From: Bacteroidia bacterium
Lineage (GTDB): Bacteria; Bacteroidota; Bacteroidia; NS11-12g; UBA9320
DNA length: 64,000 bases
NCBI GenBank assembly: GCA_020849295.1
Contig: JADLGN010000012.1
Span: 1-64,000 of the forward strand
Direction: 5' to 3'
The translations under genes were made by a program, and so were the position numbers. Shown here in pieces: positions 36,934 to 44,952 of this stretch. The number at the start of each line of letters is the position of its first letter. The stretch's first letter is position 1. The notes under the pieces were generated by a model, which was given only the letters and a program-made list of their open reading frames with translations, was not told the DNA's origin and ran no database searches.

Positions 36934-39236
36934 TATACTATTTTGCGGAATACCATTTCTAATGGTCTCCTTAATGTTTTTATAGTTGGTACTTCTGCTT
37001 TTGTTAATCTAAAAATTAAAATATCACCACTACCTGGTTTAATTTTAAATATTTCTTCAAACTTTGGTCTTAATGCCCAAAGTTTTTTCTGTCCTTCTGC
37101 TGATATATTATCACCCTTACCTTGAATTAACCTTGCATATACAAAAACTGAAGAAGAAGTTGGCTGAAATGCTAATCCTCTCAAATTTGAAGTTATCCAA
37201 ACTCTTTGCAAAACTCTGCCACCATTAAAATAATCTTCTAAGGCGTGCCCATCCATTGAAAGAATTCCTACAGCTCCGGCAGAATCAATTGATTTTTTTG
37301 TCAATTTTTTAAATGCATTTCCTCCTCCCCATTCATTTACAAGCTCTATTACATCGCCTTCTTTTGCTATTCTCAAGCCTGCTCTTTCTGAATTACTTAC
37401 ATCCAGTGTATTAATATCAACTCCATCTCTTCTTGCATTATTTTCTGCGTCTGACCATCTTATTTCATCTGAAAAGTCTAATTGACCTCCTTTTTCAAGC
37501 AATCTTAATTTTTCAAGTTCTCCAAGAATTTCTCCAATATTATTCAATTCATTTTCGCTTGTAAAAAATCTCAAATCTGCACCTTTAGTTTCTTTTGCTA
37601 AATTTACTAATTCATCAAGTATTTGAGGTTCTATAACCGGGCGTTTGGTAAGTTTTCTGTTAGTACATCTTAAATTTATTCCATCTGCCATTTCTACCAT
37701 TCTTGAATTACTTGATGATTCAGGGAAAAATTTTACCTGAGCTACTAATTCCTTAATATTTTTATCAGGGAATACATCAATTTTTGCATCTAATTTCATT
37801 TTTTTTGCTTCAAGTACAGCATTTTCAAGGCAAGCCCCTAATGCAACACTTGCTGATACATTTCCCCAACCTAAAAATACAGGATTACCATCAAGTGCAT
37901 AATAAAGTAATAAAGTATTATTTTTCATTGCCCATTGCCAAGGTTGATAATTCCCCCCCGAAGGTGCTCTTATTGCTGCTTCAAGAATTTGCTTTACCTG
38001 CGAATCACTTATTAATGCTTGGTTTGCATCTATTTGTACATTGTATTTTTGGGATATTCCTACTACATCAGTATATGTAAATGGGTCAACCCATGGCTGA
38101 GGTTCTTTTTTAGGTTTTTTATCGCCAATCAATTCCTCAATATCAACATGATATCTGCCGGATTCATTGTAATAACCTAATAAAATTCTTCTTGCTACAT
38201 CGGCAGTTATTCCGCCTCCCATAGTTACAGAGCTTGCAAGTTGGGGCCAAGTTGTAATTGTTTGCTCTATTTCCAACATTGATGCTTTTAATCTTAATGA
38301 TGATGTTTCAATGCCTAAAATATCCAGCATATATGGTATTTTTTCTTCGTTAGTTTTTAATGTTTTCAATGTATTAATATCAAGATGATCTACCAACCCA
38401 TGTAAAATACTGCGATTAGGTTCAAGGTCAAAGCGTTCAACATCAACCATACACTTATCACTTGCTTCCATAAGCACGGGTATTCCAAGTTTTCGAGCAG
38501 TATGACGACATAAGATTTTTATATCTAATCCGTCTGACTCTTCAATTAATAAATCCAGATTTCCACCATCTGTAAAATATGCATCCATATTTTCTTCTGT
38601 CAAACCATCATTAAAACATTTTACAACTAAAAATGGGTCAATTTCTGCTATTTCTCTTGCAACAGAATTAACCTTATATATTCCTAAATTTTTAATACCT
38701 GTTCTTATTCTATTAAGATTTGTCAATTCAAGTATATCAAAATCTGCAAGTCTTATTTCACTGCAAATCCTTTCCATTGCTATTGTTATAGCTACCGATT
38801 GTCCTACTGAAAGTCCAATAACTCCTATTTTTTTATTTTTTAGTTTTGCTTTCTCTTCTGGTGTAATTTTATATTGATTGCGGCTTGTTCTTATTTCAAC
38901 AAATTCATCTTCATCAGGAATATGCACCACTCGATCAGACCAAGGATAATAAACCCAAACACCATATTCTTCATTACTCAATGGAGAAATATGATTTCTT
39001 GCTTGTTCTGCTAACTGCTCATCAGTAAATTTGATATATGCCGTTCTCATTTTCATGAGTTCCTTAATCTGGTCAAACATATAATCGTGAACCTTAATAC
39101 CTGGTATTTTTAATAAATTTTCAAACTCTTTTCTTTGGTTTTCATTTGTCAATCTGTAAAATACAGGTTTTACAGTCATTTCATTTTTCAACTGAATTTG
39201 TCTTAGTTCTGCAAGTTTTGATTTTATACTTTCCAT
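36933..39236 (-). CDS. E1-like (ThiF) plus nitroreductase fusion, Rv1355c type
   Basis: A 767-residue two-domain cytoplasmic protein. After about 130 N-terminal residues, an E1/ThiF domain (about 132-350) shows the nucleotide loop GVIGLSVG (138-145) and the conserved adenylation strip LADFDILELTNLNRI (163-177). I see no CxxC zinc pairs and no clear catalytic Cys. The C-terminal half (about 400-765) is nitroreductase-like, with an FMN-binding signature RAPSGGNYQPW at 423-433. This fusion corresponds to what is called the Rv1355c family (the M. tuberculosis member was once labelled MoeY). It leads the operon and so probably adenylates a carboxylate and reduces or oxidises the product; the substrate is unknown. 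Confidence 0.83.
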   Translation of the reverse strand: MESIKSKLAELRQIQLKNEMTVKPVFYRLTNENQRKEFENLLKIPGIKVHDYMFDQIKELMKMRTAYIKFTDEQLAEQARNHISPLSNEEYGVWVYYPWSDRVVHIPDEDEFVEIRTSRNQYKITPEEKAKLKNKKIGVIGLSVGQSVAITIAMERICSEIRLADFDILELTNLNRIRTGIKNLGIYKVNSVAREIAEIDPFLVVKCFNDGLTEENMDAYFTDGGNLDLLIEESDGLDIKILCRHTARKLGIPVLMEASDKCMVDVERFDLEPNRSILHGLVDHLDINTLKTLKTNEEKIPYMLDILGIETSSLRLKASMLEIEQTITTWPQLASSVTMGGGITADVARRILLGYYNESGRYHVDIEELIGDKKPKKEPQPWVDPFTYTDVVGISQKYNVQIDANQALISDSQVKQILEAAIRAPSGGNYQPWQWAMKNNTLLLYYALDGNPVFLGWGNVSASVALGACLENAVLEAKKMKLDAKIDVFPDKNIKELVAQVKFFPESSSNSRMVEMADGINLRCTNRKLTKRPVIEPQILDELVNLAKETKGADLRFFTSENELNNIGEILGELEKLRLLEKGGQLDFSDEIRWSDAENNARRDGVDINTLDVSNSERAGLRIAKEGDVIELVNEWGGGNAFKKLTKKSIDSAGAVGILSMDGHALEDYFNGGRVLQRVWITSNLRGLAFQPTSSSVFVYARLIQGKGDNISAEGQKKLWALRPKFEEIFKIKPGSGDILIFRLTKAEVPTIKTLRRPLEMVFRKIV

Positions 39237-39371
39237 TATTTATTTTTAATAAAACATTACTTAGCAAAGTTTAAAATTAATACATTTCAATTTTAAAAAA
39301 TTTTAAACAGCTAAAAAATAATGAACTATTTTTACTACACGCATTTTTTTTAAATTATTAAAAAAAATGTT

Positions 39372-39402
39372 TTGAATAATTATTAAGAATTTATTACCTT
39401 TG
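39372..39402 (+). promoter_or_regulatory. Promoter for the divergent receiver gene
   Basis: TTG at 39372-39374, a 20-bp spacer and TACCTTTG at 39395-39402 match the Bacteroidota -33/-7 consensus. The site is 68 bases before the ATG at 39471. The 234-bp gap (39237-39470) must also hold the promoter of the leftward five-gene operon, which I could not place. Confidence 0.65.
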
Positions 39403-39470
39403 AAAACAAAAGAGTTTATTTTTTTTGCTTAAAAATATTATCATTTATTAAATATAAATAAATAAATAAA

Positions 39471-39938
39471 ATGGATCCAGTACAAGAAATTCATGTTTTG
39501 TATGTTGATGATGAAGCAAATAACTTAACTGCTTTTAAAGCCTCATTCAGAAGGGATTTTAAAATTTATACTGCTATATCTGCCGAGGAAGCAAAAAAAA
39601 TATTAGCAGAAAATCAAATTCATATTTTAATTACAGACCAAAGAATGCCTGAAACTACCGGTTCGCAATTGTTAGCTCAAACCGTAAAGAATTTTCCTGA
39701 CCAAATAAGAATCTTACTTACCGGCTACTCAGATATAGATGCACTTAAAGACGCTATTAATCTTGGGCAAATATACTGTTATCTACAAAAGCCATGGGAC
39801 GAAACTCTTCTTCGTGAAACCATAAATAAAGCATTTAGCATATATAGTGCTAAAAAAGAAAAAGAAGCTATGACCGGTAAATTGATGGATGCAAATGAGC
39901 AACTTGAATTTTATTTAAGGCAAAAATTACTTTCATAA
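39471..39938 (+). CDS. RpfG-type receiver protein without output domain
   Basis: A 155-residue response regulator with D56 in ILITDQRMP, the ILLTGYSDI switch and YLQKPWDE. It ends in a helix (about 125-155) rather than an HD-GYP or DNA-binding domain. It is strikingly similar to the receiver of the hybrid kinase encoded at 32934-34040 (shared patterns LYxDDExNNLxAF, ITDQRMP, DAIN-G and QKPWD). It is transcribed divergently from the five-gene operon, from a good promoter. It could compete with the hybrid receiver for phosphate or deliver the signal. It ends just before a histidine kinase remnant. Confidence 0.92.
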   Translation: MDPVQEIHVLYVDDEANNLTAFKASFRRDFKIYTAISAEEAKKILAENQIHILITDQRMPETTGSQLLAQTVKNFPDQIRILLTGYSDIDALKDAINLGQIYCYLQKPWDETLLRETINKAFSIYSAKKEKEAMTGKLMDANEQLEFYLRQKLLS

Positions 39939-39981
39939 ATTATATTGATTCAATATATAATTCTGAAAAGAATCAAATAAA

Positions 39982-40142
39982 GTTGAATATATAGCTAATG
40001 GAATAGATTTTAATCTTAATAAAGATAAAATATTCGGTATGGTTTTAAAAATAATGCAACTCGCATTGCATTATTGAGTAGAAGTATCAAAATTATTGAT
40101 ACGGATGGATGTAAAGCAAGCACAATTATTATCACAATATAA
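39982..40142 (+). pseudogene. C-terminal remnant of a NarL-type sensor histidine kinase
   Basis: Read in two frames, this short stretch spells the end of a kinase ATPase domain. NGIDFNLNKDKIFGM (39991 onward) leads to VLKIMQ; one base off, TRIALLSRSIKIIDTDGC continues through KASTIIITI and a TAA at 40140-40142. In intact relatives this is the G2 box GMGLKNMQ-x-RI followed by the last strands. The frame changes near 40057, where one A seems lost. The stop is 5 bases before the ATG at 40148, the usual kinase-to-regulator spacing. Upstream bases (39945-39980) may hold more of the kinase but are not readable with confidence. The rest of the gene is deleted. Confidence 0.75.
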
Positions 40143-40147
40143 AAATT

Positions 40148-40811
40148 ATGAAATTACCAATTAATGTTTTTAGTTGTAGAAGATCAACCCATTTACAGGA
40201 GGGGAATAATAAAAGTATTATCCTCGCTCCAATTTGTGGAGGTTTGCGATGAAGCGGAGAATGGGCAAGTAGCTTTGGATAAATTTCAAAACAAAGTGTA
40301 TGACGTGGTTTTTATGGATATTGAAATGGAAGTGATGAATGGCGTAACCGCTACCCGGTTTATTAAAGAGAAATATCCTAAAACCATTATTATCATTTTA
40401 ACCTTGCACGACACCAAACGGCTTATTGCCGAACTTTTTGAAATGGGTGTTAATGGTTATATTCTAAAAAGTACGGATGAGGAAGAACTTGTTAAAGCAC
40501 TAACCCTTATTATTACCGAGGGTAGGCAATATTTTACTGACAAAGTGTATAAAATTTGGGCCGACTACCTCATAAATAAATCGGCCAAACCCTTACCACT
40601 GAGCGACCAACCTTATTTCGGATTTCGGGAACTGGAAATTATTAAACTCTTTTGCCAGCAACATACCGCCAAAAGCATAGCCGTCACCCTCCAACTATCT
40701 GAATCAACAGTAAACAATAGCCGTAGCCATATTATGCGAAAAATGGGGGTTGATAATATTGTAGGATTGGTGATGTATGCCGTAAAGCATGGTATGTATT
40801 TTCCTGAGTAA
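40148..40811 (+). pseudogene. LuxR/NarL-family response regulator with 1-base frameshift at its start
   Basis: The uninterrupted frame from the ATG at 40164 encodes 215 residues: a receiver with D52 (VVFMDIEM), Thr/Lys switch residues (IIILTLHD; GYILKSTDEEE) and a C-terminal LuxR-type helix-turn-helix (FRELEIIKLF ... SIAVTLQLSESTVNNSRS). The better start is the ATG at 40148, which gives MKLPIN and joins VLVVEDQP perfectly if one T is removed from the T5 run at 40167-40171. As written, either the protein starts at 40164 lacking half of its first strand, or the gene is broken. Its kinase partner just upstream is a remnant, which favours decay. Confidence 0.8.
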
Positions 40812-40835
40812 ATTTTATATTTCATCAACTTGTTT

Positions 40836-40950
40836 CTTGATAAAAAATTGAGCTTGGGAGCATTGTTTTACCTTGAAATGCAATTGCATTCGCGAACACC
40901 TTTGAAAGTAAACATGAAAGGTAAGCATTTTTTGTTTCTTTTTTATCAAG
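40836..40950. repeat. Inverted repeat with internal palindrome
   Basis: CTTGATAAAAAA at 40836-40847 is the exact reverse complement of 40939-40950. Inside lie TTACCTT/AAGGTAA arms and a perfect 14-bp palindrome AATGCAATTGCATT at 40877-40890. It starts 25 bases after the LuxR regulator's stop. It could be a large stem-loop or the footprint of a small non-coding element. The rest of the gene-free gap 40812-41212 shows nothing else I can support. Confidence 0.4.
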
Positions 40951-41212
40951 ACACCGAAGGTTCATGAACACCCGTAAAAATATAAACAGATAATGAGTGA
41001 ATAAAAAAGAAAAATAGATAAAGCAACGCCGATTAAAATTCCTACATCAGGACTCTTATTGTCATAATAAAGTCCTCAAATTCCCCAAAAACCCATTTCC
41101 TCAAAAATCTCAATAATAGTTTTCTACTTTTTCAATAGTAGATTTCTGTAATTTTAGCGATGGATGAAAATTATCATTTTCTTTTCATCACTTTTGAGAA
41201 AAATATAGCAAA

Positions 41213-42155
41213 ATGAACAGACTAATTACAATCTTCACTTTAGTATTTTTAACTTTTTCAGGGTATGCTCAGCCAGATATTGAAAATATTAACTGGTCGT
41301 CTTGGGGAAAAACCAACAGGTATTTTGTAAGCACACAGGCAATCAGCCCCAACCCTGTTCCTCCGGGGAAGGATATAACATGGGATTTCACAAATCTTTC
41401 GGGCCCAGCCAAAGATTCAATTTCCATATTAGACTATGGAGGAAACACTCCATTTAGTTTCGATTTTTCAAAGGCCAATGTAAATTTTGCCAGATACTAC
41501 GCCAGCACGAATGAAACGTATATTTCCCATTATAGAAAAACTCAATTCGATTTTGCCTATATGGGTGATGGCCTTGTTGGAGGTGGGGCCGCCCCGTTTT
41601 CTTATGACCGTAAAATGTTTAAATTTCCCATGGCATTTAACAGTTCTTTTAAAGAGTTTTTATTCTAATAGTGGCAGTGTAGATGGATATGCAATGGTGA
41701 AATACGATGGATATGGAACTCTAAAACTTCCCGGTGGTACGTATAAAAATTTATTTCGAACTTCCTGTAAAGATTCTGTTTCGCCTACCAAAATTACGTA
41801 TAGGTATGAATGGTTTGATATAGACAACCGTTATATGTATATGACCGTATCGGGTACTACAACCACCATTACGTATATATATAACCGGCCTAAAGCTTCC
41901 GGCAGTATTTCTTCTGGTATTTTACAAATGGAACTAAACGTATTTCCTAATCCCGGTTCATGACAGCTTACAGTATCCTTGCCTAATCCCATAAGCAATG
42001 GTTTATTGGAAATAACCAATATGTGCGGACAAGTGGTAATACAAAAAAATATAGATAACTCAATTATGAATTTTGAGCTAATAGATAAGGGAGTCTATTT
42101 GGTTAGCGTTTATTCGGATGGGCAAAAGTTCTTTAAAAAGTTACTAGTAGATTAA
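41213..42155 (+). pseudogene. Broken T9SS type A secreted protein gene
   Basis: The first frame (41213-41668) gives a signal peptide (about 1-19, ending GYAQ) and a beta-rich N-terminus, then stops soon after SSFKEF. Removing one T from the T5 run at 41657-41661 restores the frame, which goes on YSNSGSVDGYAMVKYDGYG and reaches the sorting domain VFPNPGS. There a TGA at 41961-41963 interrupts; beyond it the same frame continues QLTVSLPNP ... GVYLVSVYSDGQKFFKKLLVD to a stop at 42155, which is a complete type A tail. So the gene carries one frameshift and one nonsense codon. The intact protein would have been about 310 residues. Function unknown. Confidence 0.85.
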
Positions 42156-42297
42156 ACCAAAATTAACCAATACCTGATTTTATATTATGTTTCGGTTAAA
42201 CTTTAAAATTTAATATGTTTTATAGAATAAATAGTTTCGTTTTGGAGTTAAGTAAAATACAAAAGCCAGTTTTACCTATGATTAAAATATAATACCA

Positions 42298-42691
42298 ATG
42301 GGCAAATTTCATTTTTTTACAAATCCTGATTTGCTTTTGACACAAATAAGTGATCAATCTTTTGGGGCAAAAAACTCAGTAACTATTGCTGGAGTGCAGT
42401 ATGATGTATTTAATGCAGGCTCTTCACATACGGCTTCAACCAATCCTAAAATTTATGCTCCTTCCGATGGTATTATCTGTTTCCAAGAAGATATTTCTAA
42501 TCCAAATTTATTGAATGCTATTATAAAACCAAAGACAAACAATTACCTTGATTTCTGTGGTGTAAAATTTTTTATATTGAAAGGAATATTAAAAAATAGT
42601 CTTGTACAGTCTTCGGGAATTATTAATCCCGTTGGGACTAATCCTTTTATTGATAGAATTTGGGCCTCACAAAATCTATTTAACAACCAAC
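42298..42691 (+). pseudogene. 5' fragment of a gene split by a transposon
   Basis: About 131 residues are left before the inverted end of the RAYT element begins at 42692. They are rich in Asn and Ile and match no family I recognise (for example NSVTIAGVQYDVFNAGS, GVKFFILKGILKN). The frame runs on into the element and stops at 42774, adding a tail of transposon origin. The other half probably lies at 43518-44525 on the far side. I cannot confirm from sequence alone that both belonged to one gene; strand and frame direction agree. Confidence 0.6.
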
Positions 42692-42784
42692 TTTTCTTCC
42701 CTCCAGCGTCTCCCCACTTGGCACTTCCCAGCCACCGTCTCGCCCTGCGTGGGTTTGAGGGATGGGAGGGCTGACGTGGCGGCT
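42692..42784 (+). repeat. Left inverted repeat of the RAYT element
   Basis: This 93-base arm starts TTTTCTTCCCTCCAGCGTC and ends GGCTGACGTGGCGGCT. It is far more GC-rich than its surroundings. The central 25 bases differ from the right arm and so may be free to drift. Confidence 0.8.
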
Positions 42785-42801
42785 CCCCATTCATAGTCCT
42801 T

Positions 42802-43383
42802 TTACTCGCTAAAATCAATATCTGCCAATGAAAGGTAATTGGTAACAGGATAAATACTTTGCATGCCACAAATATAAAATTTTGCCGAACTATGCTCATA
42901 ATCTTCAGGAGTTGCAGCCAAATTCCATTTGCCTGAACACGGGTTTAAGTGCATATAGTTCAGCTTTTGTTCTATAAACGCATTGCTTCTGCAATCTTTC
43001 CAATCGAAGGATGGTATCCAAACCTTATGCTTCTTATTTCTTAGCTTTTCGTTGGCACTTGCGGATTGTTCCAAAATATCAAGTAGCCGGTTTTCTCCAT
43101 TGGCCTTTAACCCGTTAACTATATCATAAGCCATAAACCGTTTCCCATTACCCACAATGGTATTGATACCCTGGTTGGTTTGTTTAAATGCAATAAGGAT
43201 ATGGATATGATTGGGCATAATAACATAGCCTATTATGTGATGACCTTGGTTGACAATGAAATCAAACCATTTGTAAACAGCACCCCAGGCATTGGCCTTT
43301 TCAATCAATGGCAGCCAACCCAAACAGGTAAATGTTATAAAATAGGTTCCTCCGGTTTCAAAAATGTTTACTTTTACAGGCAT
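42802..43383 (-). CDS. REP-associated tyrosine transposase (Y1_Tnp)
   Basis: A 193-residue transposase with an intact catalytic core. The HUH metal motif is H59-I-H61 (MPNHIHILIAF), and the single catalytic tyrosine is Y143 in the helix FIEQKLNYMHLNP, followed by the RAYT-type tail (EDYEHSSAKFY). The start (MPVKVN) matches the family length. These enzymes cut and rejoin single DNA strands at hairpins. The gene lies between the two inverted repeats, pointing leftward, opposite to the interrupted host gene. Because the reading frame is intact, the element may still be active. Confidence 0.92.
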   Translation of the reverse strand: MPVKVNIFETGGTYFITFTCLGWLPLIEKANAWGAVYKWFDFIVNQGHHIIGYVIMPNHIHILIAFKQTNQGINTIVGNGKRFMAYDIVNGLKANGENRLLDILEQSASANEKLRNKKHKVWIPSFDWKDCRSNAFIEQKLNYMHLNPCSGKWNLAATPEDYEHSSAKFYICGMQSIYPVTNYLSLADIDFSE

Positions 43384-43427
43384 TGAACAAAAATAAAAAT
43401 AATCAGTATAATTGTTTTGTGTTTATT

Positions 43428-43517
43428 AGCCGCCACGTCAGCCCCATTTCTCAAGCCCTTACTTCGCGAGACGGTGGCTGGGAAGTGCCAAGTGGGGAGA
43501 CGCTGGAGGGAAGAAAA
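43428..43517 (-). repeat. Right inverted repeat of the RAYT element
   Basis: The reverse complement of this 90-base arm matches the left arm at both ends. Within the arm, CCACGTC (about 43433) and GACGGTGG (about 43470) can pair with one bulge, so each arm may form its own hairpin. The adjacent frame reads through it as PSGETLEGRK, which is not real protein sequence of the host gene. Confidence 0.8.
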
Positions 43518-44525
43518 ATGAGGAAAGCCGTAGAGGCCGAATTTATTCCTGTATTTCCACAACCAGCCTTGCATGATTTTATAAAAAATGATGGAACTTC
43601 TGCTGAAAATACCAAGCCCGTAATTAGAGATAAAGATGATTCATTTTTAAAACCCACTCATGCGGATTTTAACCCCTTCCCAAGCGTGAGAAGGTTTACA
43701 GAATCGAGTAAAAACTATATTCGCTTTACTGATTTTGGGCTGGATGGAGGAACAAAAAACATATATTTTTACTGTCTTCAGGAAATGTCAGAAAAATTGG
43801 AATACGGCGAAATGAGCGAAATTCTTGGTCCTGTATTCCTTGTTAATACGTTTCCACCAGAAGCTCCCGGAATTCGAAAAATAGAAACCGTTTTAACCGA
43901 CCAATATTTAGAAATCAGTCCGGGGATTAAATTTGAAATTAATCCTTACTTTGATTCAGAGGAAGTAAAGAAAGTTCGCATCTATCGCACTATCGAAAAG
44001 GAATCATCAGAATCTGTTCGTACAATGCAATTGGCAGGAGATTATGATCTAACAACTCCTATAAAGGATGAATTTACGGACTTAACTTTCCCACCCTTTG
44101 GTAAGGATATTTATTATAGGTTGGTGGCCTTACGAAAAATTAAAAATGAGTTTGAAGAATTTGAATATGTACCATCCAAACCTTCAGAAACAAGAATTGC
44201 CAAAGTGGTTGATAATATCAATCCTCCGTCTCCCGAAATATTAGTAAATATTGGGGCAACCCAAGTAATCCCGCCACAGTTACAAAACATTGACCTCTCT
44301 TGGGCAGAGACATGTTATGAAGGAAAATATTCACTTTACAAGATGTCGGATTCTGGATTTTGGCAATTAGTGGAACAATTTAATTTTACAGACACACTAA
44401 TTTACAACTATAGTACCTTGGATAAAGAGGATACTGATGGTGATACCATTTATCACCGGTTTAAAGTAGTGGCTGAAAATGCAAACGGATTATTGAGTTT
44501 GGATGAAAAAATATTGGTTTTATAG
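43518..44525 (+). pseudogene. 3' fragment of a transposon-split gene (FN3-like)
   Basis: The frame is open from 43383, but its first 45 residues come from the RAYT repeat. From 43518 on there are about 335 residues of host protein with no signal peptide. Two beta-sandwich-like segments resemble FN3 domains (APGIRKIETVLTDQYLEISP, about 43860; NIDLSWAETCYEGKYSLYK, about 44290). The family is unknown to me. It ends 11 bases before the first TIR-like gene, so they may once have formed an operon. It could still be translated if a start exists inside, for example the ATG at 43519, but lacks its N-terminus. Confidence 0.6.
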
Positions 44526-44536
44526 TAAAGTAATTT

Positions 44537-44919
44537 ATGCCAAAAGTATTTATCAGTTTCGACTATAACGATATTAATTCAAAAAAAGTTGTAGATAATT
44601 GGATTCATCAAAATATTGGGGCCGATATTTCTTTTTCATCTTTAGAAGGACTTAGCTATAGCTCTAAGGGGGAGGATTTTGTAAAACAAATCCTTAGGGA
44701 CAAAATTAATCAATCACAAGTTGTTCTGGTGCTCGTAGGAGATAACACACACAACAGGCCTTGGGTAGATTATGAAGTACATCATGCAAAAGTCATGGGA
44801 AAAAGGTCATTTGGACGCAATTACCAGGAACAAGAGGAGCCCCACCTAAAGAAGTGGTAAATATTGTGGGCGTTTCATTTGATTTGAATTCAATTCAAAG
44901 AGCAATTCAATCTTACTAA
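44537..44919 (+). pseudogene. TIR-like (DUF1863/MTH538 type) protein gene with frameshift
   Basis: The first frame encodes 107 residues: PKVFISFDYNDINSKK at the start, RDKINQSQVVLVLVG in the middle and RPWVDYEVHHAKVMGK later. These match TIR-like domains of the DUF1863 group, the kind used as ThsB in Thoeris defence. After the A5 run at 44800-44804 the frame turns to nonsense and stops at 44860. One more A restores VIWTQLPGTRGAPPKEV ... VNIVGVSFDLNSIQRAIQSY, ending at 44917-44919. The intact product would be about 127 residues. In the family, the conserved Asp/Trp-Glu region lies in the surviving part. Confidence 0.8.
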
Positions 44920-44952
44920 GACATTTTAATAGTATATGTTAGAATAGATATT

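Larger units (their letters stand above)
42692..43517. mobile_element. RAYT/Y1-transposase element with long inverted ends
   Basis: An element of about 826 bp made of one transposase gene flanked by imperfect inverted repeats (42692-42784 and 43428-43517). The ends match perfectly over their outer 52 bases, differ in the middle, and match again over the inner 16. It sits between two same-direction reading frames, apparently within one gene. No target-site duplication is visible, as expected for single-strand Y1 (HUH) transposition. Repeats flanking the transposase are consistent with the REP-like hairpins that RAYTs recognise. Confidence 0.75.

Noticed and set aside
36933-39236. E1-like domain as part of a bacterial ubiquitin-like (Bil/CBASS-type) antiviral operon
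   Set aside because: No E2, JAB deubiquitinase, ubiquitin-like or nucleotidyltransferase gene is present; the neighbours are kinases and an acyltransferase, and the second domain is a nitroreductase.
42543-42899. A minus-strand reading frame of 118 codons
   Set aside because: It is made largely of the left inverted repeat of the transposon and overlaps the transposase end; the residues are repeat-derived.
43374-43574. A minus-strand reading frame of 66 codons
   Set aside because: It is the reverse reading of the right inverted repeat, matching the left-arm frame and not an independent gene.
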